From NCBI GenBank assembly GCA_023055505.1, contig JALIRH010000002.1, positions 4,148,001 through 4,212,000 on the forward strand: DNA of 64,000 nucleotides, written 5' to 3'. The stretch is from Callipepla californica brunnescens. Taxonomy: Eukaryota; Chordata; Aves; Galliformes; Odontophoridae. The notes under the pieces were generated by a model, which was not told where the DNA came from, searched no databases, and saw only the letters and a list, made by a program, of their open reading frames with translations. The stretch's first letter is position 1; every line of letters starts with the position of its first letter. Positions 24,561 through 38,108 of this stretch are shown in pieces. The position numbers and the translations under genes were made by a program.

Positions 24561-25485
24561 AAAAAGTAAAAAAAGAAATTATTCTATTTGTAAAGGACAG
24601 TGTTTTAATATATATATAAAACTGGTCAGCTGCTCTGGGAGGATGGGGCAGTAATGATCTACTCTTTCCTAGCAGATGAGCTGACAACTTTTGTCTGAGT
24701 CTTGACTTTTCATAAGACACCTCGTGCTTGATGTATTTCAAACCAATTTGCCTGTCTTGCTTTGCTGTTTAATTGTGGTACCACCTGCAGTGTACTTCTA
24801 AGAGTTGTTTTTATGTTTCTGGAGGCTTTTCTTAATTACACGGGTAAGTACTTTTATGATTCATTCCTGAAATTAAAGCAGTTTACTATGTGGGCTTATT
24901 TTATCTTCTTTCTTTGTCATCCCTTGGGTTTATTACTGAGTGCATTTTCTGTTCCTTTTCTTTTTCTGTTTCACTCATTTGTGCATTTCTAAGTACTTTT
25001 GTGTTCTCTATTTAATTCACTTTTTTATTTCCATCTTTGAATATCTTTTTTTTCTTTTCAGTGGATGTCTTTATTATTGTGTTTTCTTTTCCTAACGTCC
25101 TTTTCACTTTCTCAAACAGCTGTTCCATGAATACAGGCTGTGACCCTAAGAAAGCTGTGGCAGTTATGAGTGGGCAATAAAATAAAAGTTGTTAATTTTA
25201 GATGCAGCAATTCAAGGAAGTCAGAGAAACGTTGCTTTCTAGGACACCATCCAATAGAACAGAGCCCCTTACTTAAGCTGTTTCTGAATTAAGGCTGATA
25301 ATAACACATGACAAAACAAACAGCTAAAGCATAGAGTAACCTTATACCAGATTTGCTTTGTATGATAAACAACGTAAAATTGTTTACTCTTCAATTTTGT
25401 CACATTTCCATATCAGTGTTCTTGTTTTCAGTCTCTCTGAGAGAGAGTAGTATGGAAGGTATTATACATAAGGTGAATCTCAGCC
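24561..25485. other. Putative intron 1 sequence with one exon-like segment
   Basis: Mostly T-rich unique sequence. A consensus donor (GG|GTAAGT at 24843/24844) closes an open frame running from 24732 in the same phase as the COL22A1 vWA exon. It lacks an upstream in-frame ATG, so it is not annotated as a CDS. Confidence 0.4.
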
Positions 25486-25885
25486 AGCTGAGGAATCATG
25501 TCCACTAACCATGTCCTTCAGTGCCACATCTACCCTATTCTTGAAGATGTCCAGGGATGATGACTCCACCACCCCCCTGAGAAGGAATTTTCCTAATATC
25601 CAAATTGAACATTCCCTGGCACAATGTAATGCCATTACCTCTCATCCTATCACTGTTACCTGGGAAAAGAGGCCAGCTACCTCCTTTCAGAGGGAGTGAT
25701 AAACTATCTCATGAGCCTCCTCTTCTCCAGACTAAACAATCCCAGTTCCATCAGGCACTCTCTATAGGAGCTGTGCTCCTCGCCTTTCACAGGTTGCCCT
25801 TCTCTGTACATGCTTCAGGACCTCAATGTCTTTCTTGTAGCGTGGGGCCCAAAATGAAGCACAGTATTTAAGGTGTGGCCTCAGC
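25486..25885 (-). mobile_element. CR1 LINE fragment, antisense
   Basis: About 400 bases of antisense CR1: AAGATGTCCAGGGATGATGA, TCCACCACCCCCCTGA, CCTAATATCCAAATTGAAC, TCCTCTTCTCCAGACTAAAC, then TTCTTGTAGCGTGGGGCCC and AAGGTGTGGCCTCA. The open frames over it are remnants. Confidence 0.9.
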
Positions 25886-27770
25886 AGTTTCAACAGGAAG
25901 CCACAGAAAGAACCTGCAGACACAATGAGTGTTCACGATGGGGAAGATTGTCCCATTAGCTGAAGGGATTGCTGAGCCCTGCCCCTCTGCTCCTCTCATG
26001 ATGAAGCTGTGGGCTGCCATGGCTGGAGACAGGATCATTCAGCCCAAGCTGCCATAGTGGATCACTTTATCTAGTTTTAGATGTCTTCTTAGTTGGAATC
26101 CCTTTGGAACTGGTAAAGAAAAGTAGAGAGTTGTACAGCACAGTTCATCTGACCTGTTGGAAATCTGTTATTCCTCTCTCCATGGAGTATAAAGAACAGA
26201 ACTGGTTTATTCTGATTTAGAGAGTGACACCGTGAATCTCTTTATTTGGACAGATTAATCCTTGTAATATCTAGAGAACCTCAGCGCAAGTTAGGCAGAT
26301 GGAGGGCATTCCCCACAGACAAGCTGGGGGAACCATGGCTGTTGACCAACCAGCAGCAGCATCTCAATAAATTAACACTGCATAAGAGTTTGGTGTAGAT
26401 CAAAACTATCAGCAGGAGGGTCTGGATAAGATGCAACAAGGTGATGTGACAATTTTATCCCAGAAGATGCATGTTGTGATTGTGCTGCCAGTAAGCTAAG
26501 TGCTCAGTCATGTGCAGGTGATATAGGAAGTTTTAGGCTGTTCTGACATTTCTGTGTGAAGCAGACACTTAACTGAATGATCTTTTTGCTTACTCCTGTT
26601 ATAAGTGGGATAATGTTTACTATTTTTCACATCCCACTTTTTCCCACTGTCAGTCCTACACCACCTGCAAATATTGGCCTTTATCTGTGAAATCTCTTAA
26701 TTAAACTACAGCGTTATGAATGCTCTTGACCCATTCTTAGGTGATGCAATTCATGATATTGTGCATTCAGCTTTTCTGCTTCATTACCAGCTCTTCTTGT
26801 TTAGCTAACTTATTCTAACCTGCTTACCTGATCAGATAATAACTGCTAATCCATTCTCTGTTTTGTGACATGAAGCTATATAGGAAAACTTCTCTCCTTA
26901 AATACTTTCCATAAGAATGGGAAGGGTGAGGAGGCTATTAATCCTCTCTGAATCCACTATAGCTGTGTACTCACAGGATTTGTGAAATCCTATCAGATTG
27001 TAAAGTCATTAAGCACAGGGATCATGTCTGGTAAATAGGACATCTTCTGTCTCAGCACAGACAATGTGGCAGAAGGATGCTTTCCTTTTGGTGCAAGACT
27101 TGCTCTGCTGAACTACGGTTAATTCTCTGTAATGTCACTGTAACCTAAGGCAAAACACATCCTTCAGTGTCCAAGTTCCCCATGTGGAAAAAAGTGGCAT
27201 TTTACAGACTAGCTAGCATGTAAAGAGACTGATCATAACCTTTTTCATCTCTTCAGGACCTGCTTCTATTTCAGTTCAGAGCAGAGACTTGCTGGGAGAT
27301 ATATGCTAATGGGAGACTTGAGGCATGGCAACATCTGGAAAATCAGATGAGGGAGCATTTTATTTGAAGACTTTAAAACACTCAGGAGAGAGAAACTTGG
27401 AGGAATTTGGATGGGAAAATCATATGTAATTCTTCAGGGTAGAGCCTGACTTTGGATTGTTCCCCTGCCAAAATCCCCTCAGGTGCACTGAGAGGGAATG
27501 CCACATAAACAAGATCTGGGGTGAGGATACACAGTTATGCTTCAGAAACTTATGCAGGTTACAAGAGGATTTCTGAATGCTCTTTTCCTACCTCCCTTTA
27601 TTTTTCTCATTATCTGCTTATGTTGTTTATTCATCAGCTAACTTGCCTTTCTCCTGCTAACTAACTTACATTGCTTGGGAGCAGACAGTGCAATGTGCAG
27701 CACCCAGAACCCTCAGCAATATGAAGTGACAGTGAGACTGGTAAGTTGTACATTGGGTATTACAACCCAG
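25886..27770. other. Putative intron 1 sequence, no gene seen
   Basis: Unique sequence of average composition with no exon, transposon or tandem repeat that I can support. Confidence 0.5.
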
Positions 27771-27917
27771 TGAGTAGTGGAGTCACCGTCCCTGGAGGTC
27801 TTCATGAAACTTGTAGATGTGGCACAGAACGACATGGTTTAGTGGATGTGGTGGTGATGAGTTGGTGGCTGGGCCAGATGATCTTTTCCAACCTTAATTA
27901 TTATATGATTCTTTGAT
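27771..27917 (+). mobile_element. CR1 LINE 3' end, sense
   Basis: CACCGTCCCTGGAGGTCTTC, GACATGGTTTAGTGGATGTG, GCTGGGCCAGATGATC and TTTTCCAACCTTAATTATTA, then ATGATTCTTTGAT. About 145 bases. Confidence 0.92.
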
Positions 27918-30900
27918 TTCCAAATGTCTTATTGGGATTTAGAAAGAGTAAAATATCATCTACTTGTGGTTCTGGAACTTCCACTGTTTAAAGCGTGTTA
28001 CCTGCTGCCAAGAGCAGTCTTGTTTTTGTGTATCTGGATGACAGTTGGGCTTGTTTTGTCCTTTTATGAGAAGATCAGGTGCTCACTGAAGCAGGCCATT
28101 TCTTAGATTCTAGGTGTTACTCAGTCCTGTGTTTTACTGCAGATGAGCCCTTTTGACCCTCAGGTCCTAAGGTTTATCTCAAAAGAAAATCTCATGGTCT
28201 TCTTCAAGAAGTCAAAATGAGTAACAAAAATATTCTATGGATTTCAGCCCCTAAGTTATGAAATCATCCTGATATGTCACGCGACAACTGAAAAGAATGC
28301 AATTAAAAGCTAAAGTTTGCAAAAGTGTCTGTCAGGTTTTAGATAGGGGGAAAATTTTCAAGCAGTTGTCTTGTTATTCACTAGGAGAAATAGGGAATCT
28401 CTTATTAAATAAATTAAATACCCAACGTGAAGGAGAAGAAACACTTAAATTTTTCTCAGATTGTTCTACTGAAGTGAAAGTTTTAAGATACATTTGAAAG
28501 CACAAGCTGTTTCTTTTGGTCACCGTGTATAAAAATAATGGCATGCATCTCCTTTTCAGCACCTGCTTGTGTGCCATAGATTTTTAAGATCCCTGATGCG
28601 TTCATGAGAAAAACTGGTGATGGAAATGAATAGATTTGGAAGATTGCAGAAGTCTGAATGGATGGGGACTCAGGGATTGCTTTATATACAACTCCATGCT
28701 TGACAAACAGAAATATACTTTCCTGGAGTCTTTCCTTGTATCCCCTGAATTCAGAGAGATGCCTATAACCTTGATGCTTTCTCAGACAGTAAAAACTGAT
28801 TCTTGGAATATAGTTTAAACTCATGGCTGAACAGAATGGAAAATATATGTAGGAAAATTAATGCAATCTTGCCTTTAGGTTTAATGCTTTCTGGGAATAA
28901 ATCCATGAAGTCTAGGAAGGGCCCTGTCACTAGCAACAGTTTTCTGTGATTTAATGTTTCAGTAGTATGTTTAGTGTCGTATGGACTTAAGTGGAAAATG
29001 AATCCCAATTTACTGAGGCTTCTACTGTGGTTTCTTTATTTAGGGGTAGATTCTGTCATCCTGATAAATAAATTATGGAGTACTTTAATCTGCTAAGAGG
29101 TATGCTGAAATACCAGTGGGATTGTCTGAACATCGATCTTTTTGCGAGTTGTGTTGCTAAATCAGCAGGGCTGGCAAGTAATGTAGTCATTTCTGAATCA
29201 CATAATTCAGAGTGTGGTATTTAAAAAAAAAAAAAAGAAAAATTGCCTTAGTTGGCTTCTATTGATGTAATGAGTTTAGTAGGACCAACTGAACTCATGA
29301 AAATATTTAAGTTCTAAGATATTTTCAGTAATTGCCAAAATGCAGCTGTTGAGCAATCTGAATTAAATGGGTATCCGCAAATATTGGTGTGTTACCCAGT
29401 AATTAGGAGGAAATGGGGTCCAGCATTGCAACTGGTGTATCTGTCTTCAGGCAAAAGGGGGGGGCAAGGAGTACTTCTGCGCTGTTCTGGTCCAGGAGGG
29501 AGGCAAGGGCTGGTGTTGCCCAAGCAGTAATCATGGGAAATGTTGCAGTGAGGATAACCCTTCACTGTTGTTCTTTTTGTGCTTTTGTGGTGGTGGTGAG
29601 GCTACTTTGGTCCCTGGGAGGGTACTGTGGATGCTGAGCTCTGCCCACATCCTGCCTGTCCCTGCCTGTTTACTTGCAAGACTGCAAGAAAGGCATTCCT
29701 ATGCCACAAGACAGAGCTCAGAAACAAGGTAGGTCTTACACATGGTAGACAAGATACTCACCCCTCCTCTCATTCTTTTCCCAAGTTGAGAGAAGGGAGA
29801 ACATAGTCTGACCCTAATTGAAATCTTTGTTTTTCCCCTATAAATATTCCCTTTTCTGTGCGATGCATGTTACGCAAAGGCAATGGTGCTATTTATAACT
29901 TGTAGTTGAAGAGCGGTCTCTCATCAAGTAGAAAACTCAGAGTAACTGTTGAATGGGTTTAAATGCTTTGGTAATACAATTTGGGAGCTTGTCCTTTGAG
30001 GAAAGGTGGCTAAGCCTCAGCAATGGGGGTGGTGCAGCTTTATTTGTTACTTCATATCTGTGGAATTCCATTGAGGTTGGTTTGCTTTTTTTGTTGTTGT
30101 TGTTGCTATCATTTTTGGTGTTTCCTTTAATTTACACTGATGCATAGAATTGCAGCTGCACCTCAGGACACAGTTTGACTGAGATACCAAAGATTTGCTG
30201 TTACAAATAAAATAACTGGTTTTTGCTACTTGGAATCTGATGAAACTGAAATGTGTTGAGCACACTTAGTCTGCACTTGCATGATATTTCCAATAACTTA
30301 TGTTCCTTTGAAGTCATTTCATTGTCCTGACTCTCCTGTTCTTGAATTGTTGCCAGAGAAACTGAGTCCTCTTGGTGTAATTCATAGGCTGGAATCATAA
30401 AACTGACACTCTTTTACAGTGGTATGCACTGGGAAAGAAATCTTTTTGCCTCCAGGATGTTATTAGGAACAAGATGACAACTTACGAATATTTTCCAGGT
30501 ATCATAATGCTTTCATGCAGTGGAATGCTGAATAATGTTGGTGATAACATCATAGTAATGTGTGACAGAAGACTTGTGTTTCTGTTGCATTCAGTTGCAG
30601 CTAGCTTTGCTCAAGCTTAAGATGGCCATGAAAAACCTCAATGCTGAGGCTTGTATCCTAGCTTTTAACATTAGTCTTTGATTTTGATGCTTACAAACTT
30701 ACAGGTAGGGATAGGACTGGTCCAGTAGATATTTGGTGGCATCACTGGTTATAACTGGATGCTTTATCAAAGCAGTAGACTAACTTTTATGAGAAAACCT
30801 ACCAAAACAATGCTATTACATGAAATCTGAGAGTAAGCTATGAAGGGTGCTGTATTGTTGGCTGATTTTTTTTATTTGATGTGGTTTTTGTTTGTTTGTT

Positions 30901-33900
30901 TGTTTGTTTTTATGGTGGACTCTTTATAATTAGCAAAGTCAGAGGCAAGCTAGAAGAGATGCTCCAAGTGGATAAATGAATCAATATGCCAAATCAATAC
31001 TGTGGTGTGGAAAGGGAATAAGGTCTCCACTGTTGGTGAATAAACTTGGGAGTGTGTGAGAGGATGTACCTTGCAATTTTGTCTGCCAAACATTTTTCCA
31101 CACGTCAGAAGTAGAAAGTTGGTGTCAGGTATGAACAACTGTACAATGTGTTTGAACTTTTCTGCTTTTCACATACCTTGAAGGGAAATAAAATTCTCTC
31201 TGTTCAAAAAGGATAGCAAATATGAAGTGCTGCAGTACTTCTCTCCAAGTGACTGGGGAGTCAGAGCTGGTGTACATACAGCTGGGAGCAGCAGAGATGA
31301 GTTAAACCTACAGCAGTCTTCTGACCAGATGTTTTTTTCAAAGAATAAAAGAAACCCAGCACTATCTTCTGGTCCATACATTGATACTTCAATAGAAAAA
31401 ATAATCCCTCTCAGCCGATAAATATCAAACATGACCATTGCACTGTATGATCATGACATGGAAAGACATAGCTTACGTAAGTCAAGCCAAGTATAATGGC
31501 TTTCCAAAGCCATCTTTATATCCCAAGTTATGTTGAAGATTTGTCACTTTACTGCACTTCATAGTGTAAGTAAAAATAAGGCAGAATTCTGACACAGCAA
31601 GTGTTTCTCCAAATCAAACTAATGAGCTGCCTTGAATGAAGGTTATTTCTTTTCCCGTCCCCTTCACAGCATTCTGGGATTTATACCAGTTACTGCTTTA
31701 GTGTAATGCTCCTCGCATGTTAGATTTGCCTGAGAGATGTAAGTCTTTGTGTTGGCTTGTTGTTTCACTACAATTGAAAGGCACAGTCCAGCACACTTAG
31801 ATGTAAGCACACTGAATTTTGGAGAGAAAATTCCTTTCCAGAATTTGGGAGTCTCCCCAGCAACTCGCATGCCATGCATGCCAACTAAATGAGGAAGGGT
31901 GGAAGCTGAATGGAGATCAGGATTGCACTGGGAGACCTGAAAGTTAAATACATAAACAATAGCTGAAAAATGAACTTTTTTAGATAGCTTTAAAAAATGT
32001 TTCCTAGTAAAAAATACTGTGAATGTAGTTGCTATAGCTACTTGGGGGATTTTTCTGGAAAATTTCTTGAGATACTTACTATTTAGTTGTAGACAAATGC
32101 ATAGTTTTTTCCCTCTGAGGATTCAGCATCACCTTGTGGTTGGCTTCTCTCCTAGAGCATTTAAGCTGCCACTGGTAAGCAGCAGCAGTATCCAGAGATT
32201 CTGGAGGGCATATAAAAAGTGATGTACTATGTTCCTAAGAATTCTTTTTTTTTTTTTCCTTTATTTCTCAAGTGAAACACTGATGATGTTTTATTTAATT
32301 TCTAATTTGTTTCTTATCTGGAGCTCTTTTTAGGTTAGGGAATAACTTGGCATTGTGGAGTTTCACGTTTACTTTTATAGGGAAAATTTTAATTTTTTAA
32401 TATATTATTTCAGCGTAGCAACTCACTCTGGACACCAAAAAACAGGAAAGAGTTTCAGTTTAAAGTGTGATGATTTAAGGATACTAGAAATTAAGATTAA
32501 TGAATTAATTCTGGTGTTCAGTATGTTGGGAGATGGTAACTATACACCTGAACAACTCTCTGGTTCTGGTGCAGGAATGTTTTGTCCCATAAATAAAGAC
32601 TGAAGGCCTTCTAGAGCAGTGAAAGTACTGCATCTTTTGTACAAGATGTAGATAAGATAATGGTTTATTAAGTATATTTTTGGACGTGTGTTTTGCAGGA
32701 AATCAGACTGGACATAATTCTCCCTTTTATCTGTAATAAACTCTAAAAGTTAGAGTTTTCCTCTGAATACATCAACACAAATATCAAAAACTTTCATTCA
32801 TTAAATTTGGCCTTTTGCATACCCATGGAAAACAAGAGTTGTAACTCCTTTTTTTTTTTATCCCATAAGAAGCAGACTGTCAGCCATGCAAACACAGAAA
32901 CAAAAGAACAAAACAAGTACAACCTCACAATATTTTTTTCAATTTTTTTAATAAGATATGCTAAAAATATTGTGAAAGAGGCAACATCTTCATTAAAACT
33001 GTTACTATTCAGAAAACTGCACTGGAAATTTTTCTTATTTGTATAAGGGGTGAATTCATGTGCATCTCTGCCTATCATGTTGGTGCATTAGTACTTTTGC
33101 ATTTTCCTTTGTATGAGAAAGAGATCAAAGGAAAATGCTTTCTACTTGGTGGGGAAGAAGATCCAATAACAAAAAATAAATCACAGAGAAGGTCATGGAA
33201 CTTTGCTTTTATTCACCTTTGTTTTTATTGATGTTGTCTGCTCTCAGGTAACTTCAATTTGGTCCTACTTAAACCTGGTTTTGTAATACAGTTTTATCAT
33301 TATGGAAAGGATACTTAGGAATCTAGATGTGCTTCTGTTCCCCATTAGGCAGACTTTCTACTCAACAATTTATACCCTCTGTATCTGAACTTCTTAAAGT
33401 TTCCTATTCTTAGTATTCATCTGTTTGTAGTTCTTGCTTTTGGCTGGCTGGCTTTTTTATGTCACCTTGACCAGAAAGATGTCTGTTGAAATATCAGTAC
33501 CTAAATCATTACTGTTTGTCTAGGCTGCCTTTATTGCCACTGGGGAAAATAAGTACTTTTTGTACGCAGTTCATTTATTTTACTCATCCTCTTTAGAAAG
33601 ATGTGAAATCAATCTGGATATGGATTTTGTTGTTGTTGTTTCTCCGTGAACTAGAAAGTAAACCCATCCTGGGTAGCTCAAGTATGAAAACACATATAGT
33701 GTTAGATGCCTACAATCTGAATTTAGATTAGGTAAATAGGATACAGTGAGACTCGAGGTGATTCAAAACTTTTCCAGTCAATGTCAGGATTATTGACCTG
33801 ACCCTGTGTCACCTCTTGCTTGAAGCACAGAAAGGCAGACTGAGCTGTTGTGCAGGACTGGAAGGTATTGACCTTTCTTGTAAACCAGTTAAGTGGTAAT

Positions 33901-34430
33901 TCTTCGGTGTCTGACATCTCCCTGGTGGCAGAGCTGTGTGTGGGCTGTAGAACAAAAATTTCTGTGTCTTTTCCTTTATATGGGAGTGGCAGCGATGGTG
34001 ACAGCCCTTTATGGAAGAAAATGAGAGTAGCGTATACATTCTCTGGCTAAAGCTCTTTTCTGTTTCATTGACAGCTTTTGGATCTTTACTAGCTATTTTT
34101 TTTAATCTGTCTTCTTCACCACTTGCCTGTTGTTCATCTTACTCACAGCCCTGGAAACACAAAATCCAGGAAAAGGAGCAGGTATGGAGCTTTGCTGTTG
34201 GTCTTCTGTCAGGATCCTGGCAGGATTCAACTACAGTAGTTTCCTTCCTGTTGCATTCAGAAACATGGAGGAGGGAGGATTGGAGTGTGTTTTTTTTTTT
34301 TTTCTCAGTTTCAGACTTAGTATCCTTGTAATTCTGCTTTTGCTAGACTCTTGTATATTCCCATTGCCTACTTGTCCTGTGTTAATGATGGCCACAGTGC
34401 TGAGCAGAGAAACTATTAAAGTGCATACTG
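27918..34430. other. Putative intron 1 sequence, no gene seen
   Basis: The longest stretch here in which I recognise no CR1 copy (about 6.5 kb). It holds a (GTTT)n tract at 30886-30910 and several T runs (29223-29235 as A, 32247-32259, 32850-32859). None of the small open frames shows a known domain or paired splice signals. Confidence 0.5.
30886..30910. repeat. (GTTT)n simple repeat
   Basis: About five consecutive GTTT units flanked by T-rich sequence. Confidence 0.9.
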
Positions 34431-34733
34431 AGCAAGGATATGAAAATGGTGAAGGGTCTAGAGGGCAAGATGGATGAGGAGCAGCTAAGGTCACTCGGTT
34501 TGCTCCACCCAGAGCAGAGGAAGCTGAGGGGAGGCCTCATGGTAACCTGCAGAGGGTAGTGGGCATGGAACAGGCTCCCCAGGCCAGTGGGTATGGCCCT
34601 GAGCTGCCAGAGTTCAAGGAGCATTTTGAACAATGCCATCAGACCTAGAGTCTGATTTTGGGTGCTCCTATGTGAAGCCAGGAGTTGGGCTCAATCCTAA
34701 CGGGGCCCTTTCCAGTAGAGCTGTTCTATGATT
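34431..34733 (+). mobile_element. CR1 LINE 3' end, sense
   Basis: GATGAGGAGCAGCTAAGGTC, CACCCAGAGCAGAGGAAGC, GAGGGGAGGCCTCATGG, GGCTCCCCAGGCCAGTGG, GGAGTTGGGCTCAATCC and TTTCCAGTAGAGCTGTTCTA, then TGATT. A diverged subfamily, about 300 bases. Confidence 0.88.
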
Positions 34734-34974
34734 AAGAGTTCTGTTGCTGGGCTTCACCAGAACTGACTGCCTTCGAGGATTTCTGCTGCACAGTTATGAG
34801 AATAGACAGTAGCAATCCTAAGTGGGTTCTGATTCTCTTTTCTGTTTCAGGCTAGTATCCCAAATGCTTTGCTATCATGAAAACTACCTGTGAATTGCTT
34901 TCTACCCTGAGGCCCCTTTACAGCAGGGAGGTGAAGAAAGACCTTCTCAAGATTTTGTGGAGGGTGAGGGTTAT
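34734..34974. other. Spacer between two opposed CR1 copies
   Basis: About 240 bases of unique sequence separate the sense copy ending at 34733 from the antisense copy starting at 34975. Nothing is recognised in it. Confidence 0.5.
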
Positions 34975-35205
34975 AAAGTCATTGAGTCATGGAACCATAA
35001 AGTCATTTGAATTGAAAGGGACTCTTAAAGGTCTTCTATTCCAATCCCCTACAACGAACAGGGACACCTACAGCTAGATTAAGTTGCTTAGAGCCTGACC
35101 ATGAATGTCTCTAGGGATAAAGCACCAACCACATCTCTGGGCAACCTGTTGTAGTGCTTCACCACCCTATAAAAAAAAAAAGAAAAATCCCTATATCCAA
35201 TAAGA
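34975..35205 (-). mobile_element. CR1 LINE 3' end, antisense
   Basis: AAGTCATTGAGTCATGGAACC begins an inverted CR1 end, followed by CTTAAAGGTCTTCTATTCC, GAACAGGGACACCTACAGCT and CATCTCTGGGCAACCTGTTG. It ends in an A-rich run near 35170 and a TATCCAATAAG remnant. Confidence 0.92.
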
Positions 35206-38000
35206 TTATGTCCAGATTTGTCTGCAAACTGCCTGTTTCTTTGTCTCTTCAGCTGTCCTTTTCCTTTCTTGTGTTTTAATAGAGAGAGGGCAATGCATGT
35301 TCTCAGTAAACAAGAGCATGGAGGTTCTCAGAGGGATGGATTTATGGAAGTGGATCCCTCACAGGGAACAAGGCTTCCTTGAAATGTTGAGTGAAGAGGG
35401 AAAGCACCAGGGGAAAAGATGAGTTTGTAACACTGCTGTCTGCACCTTCCCATGTAGTGACAAGTACCTCCTGCTTTTATGGCCACTTGTTGCAGATCCT
35501 TCACTTTTGCTAGTGTGTTTGGGTCCTCAGGAGAGTCTGGGTTCCATTTCAAAGTCCAAGGTTGTGAAAACTGAATAAAGAAAAGACTTTGCAATGCAGT
35601 ATCTCCTAGTCAAATGTAGCCGTTGTTTTTTACACAGACTTTCAGGAAATTAGATGTCTATTAATTTTTTGTCAAGTAGTGGGCAAATGTATTTCTGTGT
35701 TTGGGAAATTTTCTGTCATCTGGGCAGAAGCAGAAGTACTGGGGAATGGCAGATGAGTGTGTGGTATACTGCAAATTAATATAGCTCTATTATCAAACTG
35801 AGGAGTGAGAAGCAGTTGATATCAGCTAATTTCTGAAGCCGTTAGGGATTCTTGTAATCTTTATCCATGCCAATAACATAATGCATAGGGCAAGAAATAA
35901 AAATCAGTTCTTCCTTGCATTGGCCTCAGTAGAATTTATGGGAGATACATTCACCACGCTCCTCCCTGTCAGAATATATGTTGCCTATTTTCCAGACTTA
36001 GGCTATTACCACCATCCCAGTTCCTGGCTCCAGCTCTGTTAGCTGACTATATAAAGCCATGACATATGGGTCTTTTTACTAACATAATCCTGTACTGTAC
36101 TAAAAAAGAAAATATTAGGTTTCATTCCAGGAGCTGGAAGAACTTCCATGAGGATATAAAAAGCAGGAAATGGGCCCCTCTATGAGTACAGCACTCATAT
36201 TGAATAGCCTCGAGGGGCTCGGTGTTAAAGGCTTCTTCCTAGTAGTTAATGTGGGCTGGAACCTATCTGTCTGTACTTGAGAGGAAATGGGATTTGTGGG
36301 TCTTTGCCCATGCAGGTTACAAGACTTAGGACAAAGGACTGATGTTCTATGATGTTCTATGACCCTTTAAAAAATCAGTGTGCTCCACATATATGTCAGC
36401 AAGGTTGTACAAGCTCAGGATTTTGAAAAAAAAAAAAAAAATTCTACAGTTTGAACTATTTTCTTCCTCTGTGGGCATCAGTTTGGTCTTCTCCCTGCTT
36501 ACATCATTCCTCATTAAGCTGGACATCCATTACATCAGTGACTGTAAAATTAAATATCTGAATTGGGCTCCTCCTGAGGATTACGGTGTTATCTGTAATC
36601 CTCATTTTCTGACACTCTGAATTGCATGCAGACGCTGGACTTTCCAGTTCTAGAGTATGTGTACACTGCAAGCCCTGACAAAGCACAAGAGACATTTCAT
36701 GTGTAAAGATAATAAATATATAGGTGAGGCAATATGTTTTCTAACAGCCAGGGTGAGATGGAATCATTATTGGGATGGATGAGTTGCCTTACTGAGTAAC
36801 ATAGTTTGGACTACTGGTCCAACCATGCAAGTGCAGCCTGTCTGTAGGAGAGGTAACAAGGTAAATTTGGGAATGGTGATACAGATTTGGAGGTACCTAG
36901 CCACAGACTTCAGGATTTGGGAGATTATGTCACAGAAACCTTTTATATCAGATTAGTTTGGAGTTTTCTAAGCCAATCAGAAACCTTGATAAGGAAGGAC
37001 ATAGTTCAGGGTTATGTTCTCTGAACAAATCACTGAAAAGTTATACTTGGAGTAATTGCATCAAGGCTTTAGCCTGCAGACACTGCATAGCTGCAGCAGG
37101 CAAAAATACGTTGCAAAGTGCTCAACTAGTACTTAGGGCATCTTAGAATTGCAGCAATTTGGCAGGCAACCAGTAGTAGCTTGTTTTAAACTGTCTGTAG
37201 TAGGTACATTTACAAAGGAATTAGTTTGAGGGATGCGTGATCTAAGCATAGGTTAAGGAGTCAGGAACTGTTGAATTCCAGTTCTGACCTGCTCTCAGGT
37301 TTCCCTACAAGTGCATGTGCAATGCTGTGGAGGTTAAAATAACATTTCTAAGTTTGCAAAGTGGAACATGCAGAAATTAGAACATGCTTATGCTGAGATA
37401 ATCCAGTCCCCTTTGGAGTATGCTTTATGACCTTTTTAGACGCTTAGTTACCCTTCTCTGTATATTTTTCTCATCCAATCCCAGTCTTGTTGAGAAACCT
37501 GGACAGGCACCAGTCACTTAGCAAACAATTATTTATTAAATTTCTCTTCCTAATTGCTTTATTTGTAATTTATTTGTTGTACAGTCAAACTTCTTTCCAA
37601 ATGCAGCTATATTAATCATTCATTGGAACCTGTAGTTTCAGCACCAAGTACTTCAGATTCGTAAGAGTTCAGCTGAGGCAAACAAATTGATGGGTTTGAG
37701 TGCTCTACTGATCTTTCCTCAGCACTCCATTTAATGTCCTATCAAAATGACAGATCTCTTTGGCTAGCAGTCAAGCTAACCATCTCTATGCAACTTTCCT
37801 GTTTTTTGGGGATCAGGGTAGAAGCTGCTCTTGAGATGTGATACTGCAAAAGGAGAGAAGAATCTCTTCAGTTCCTGCTGCGTTGGCAGTACTTAAACAC
37901 TGGGGATCTGTTGGCTATCAGGGTACATGAATGTCCCCATCCAACGAGTTGCAGAGTTACAGAGAGTTTTCTCTGTTTTCAACAGGCTTTGTATCAGTTA
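35206..38000. other. Putative intron 1 sequence, no gene seen
   Basis: Unique sequence with a perfect 10-base tandem duplication (GATGTTCTAT twice) at 36341-36360 and an A run at 36427-36440. The part near 37395-37490 vaguely resembles antisense CR1 but is too diverged to call. Confidence 0.5.
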
Positions 38001-38108
38001 TTGTTAAGCACAACTGGTAGGGACGTGGATTAGTAGGCCTGGTGGTGCTGACCGTTGGGCTAGATTATCTTAGTGGTCTTTTCCAACTTTAGGTCTGTGA
38101 TTCTATGA
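38001..38108 (+). mobile_element. Short CR1 3' end, sense
   Basis: GGGACGTGGATTAGTAGGCC, GTTGGGCTAGATTATCTTAG, GGTCTTTTCCAACTTTAGG and CTGTGATTCTATGAG. Only about 105 bases remain. Confidence 0.9.

Noticed and set aside
36130..36363. Possible degraded CR1 ending in GATGTTCTAT repeats
   Set aside because: Only the terminal repeat resembles a CR1 end and the body shows no CR1 landmarks.
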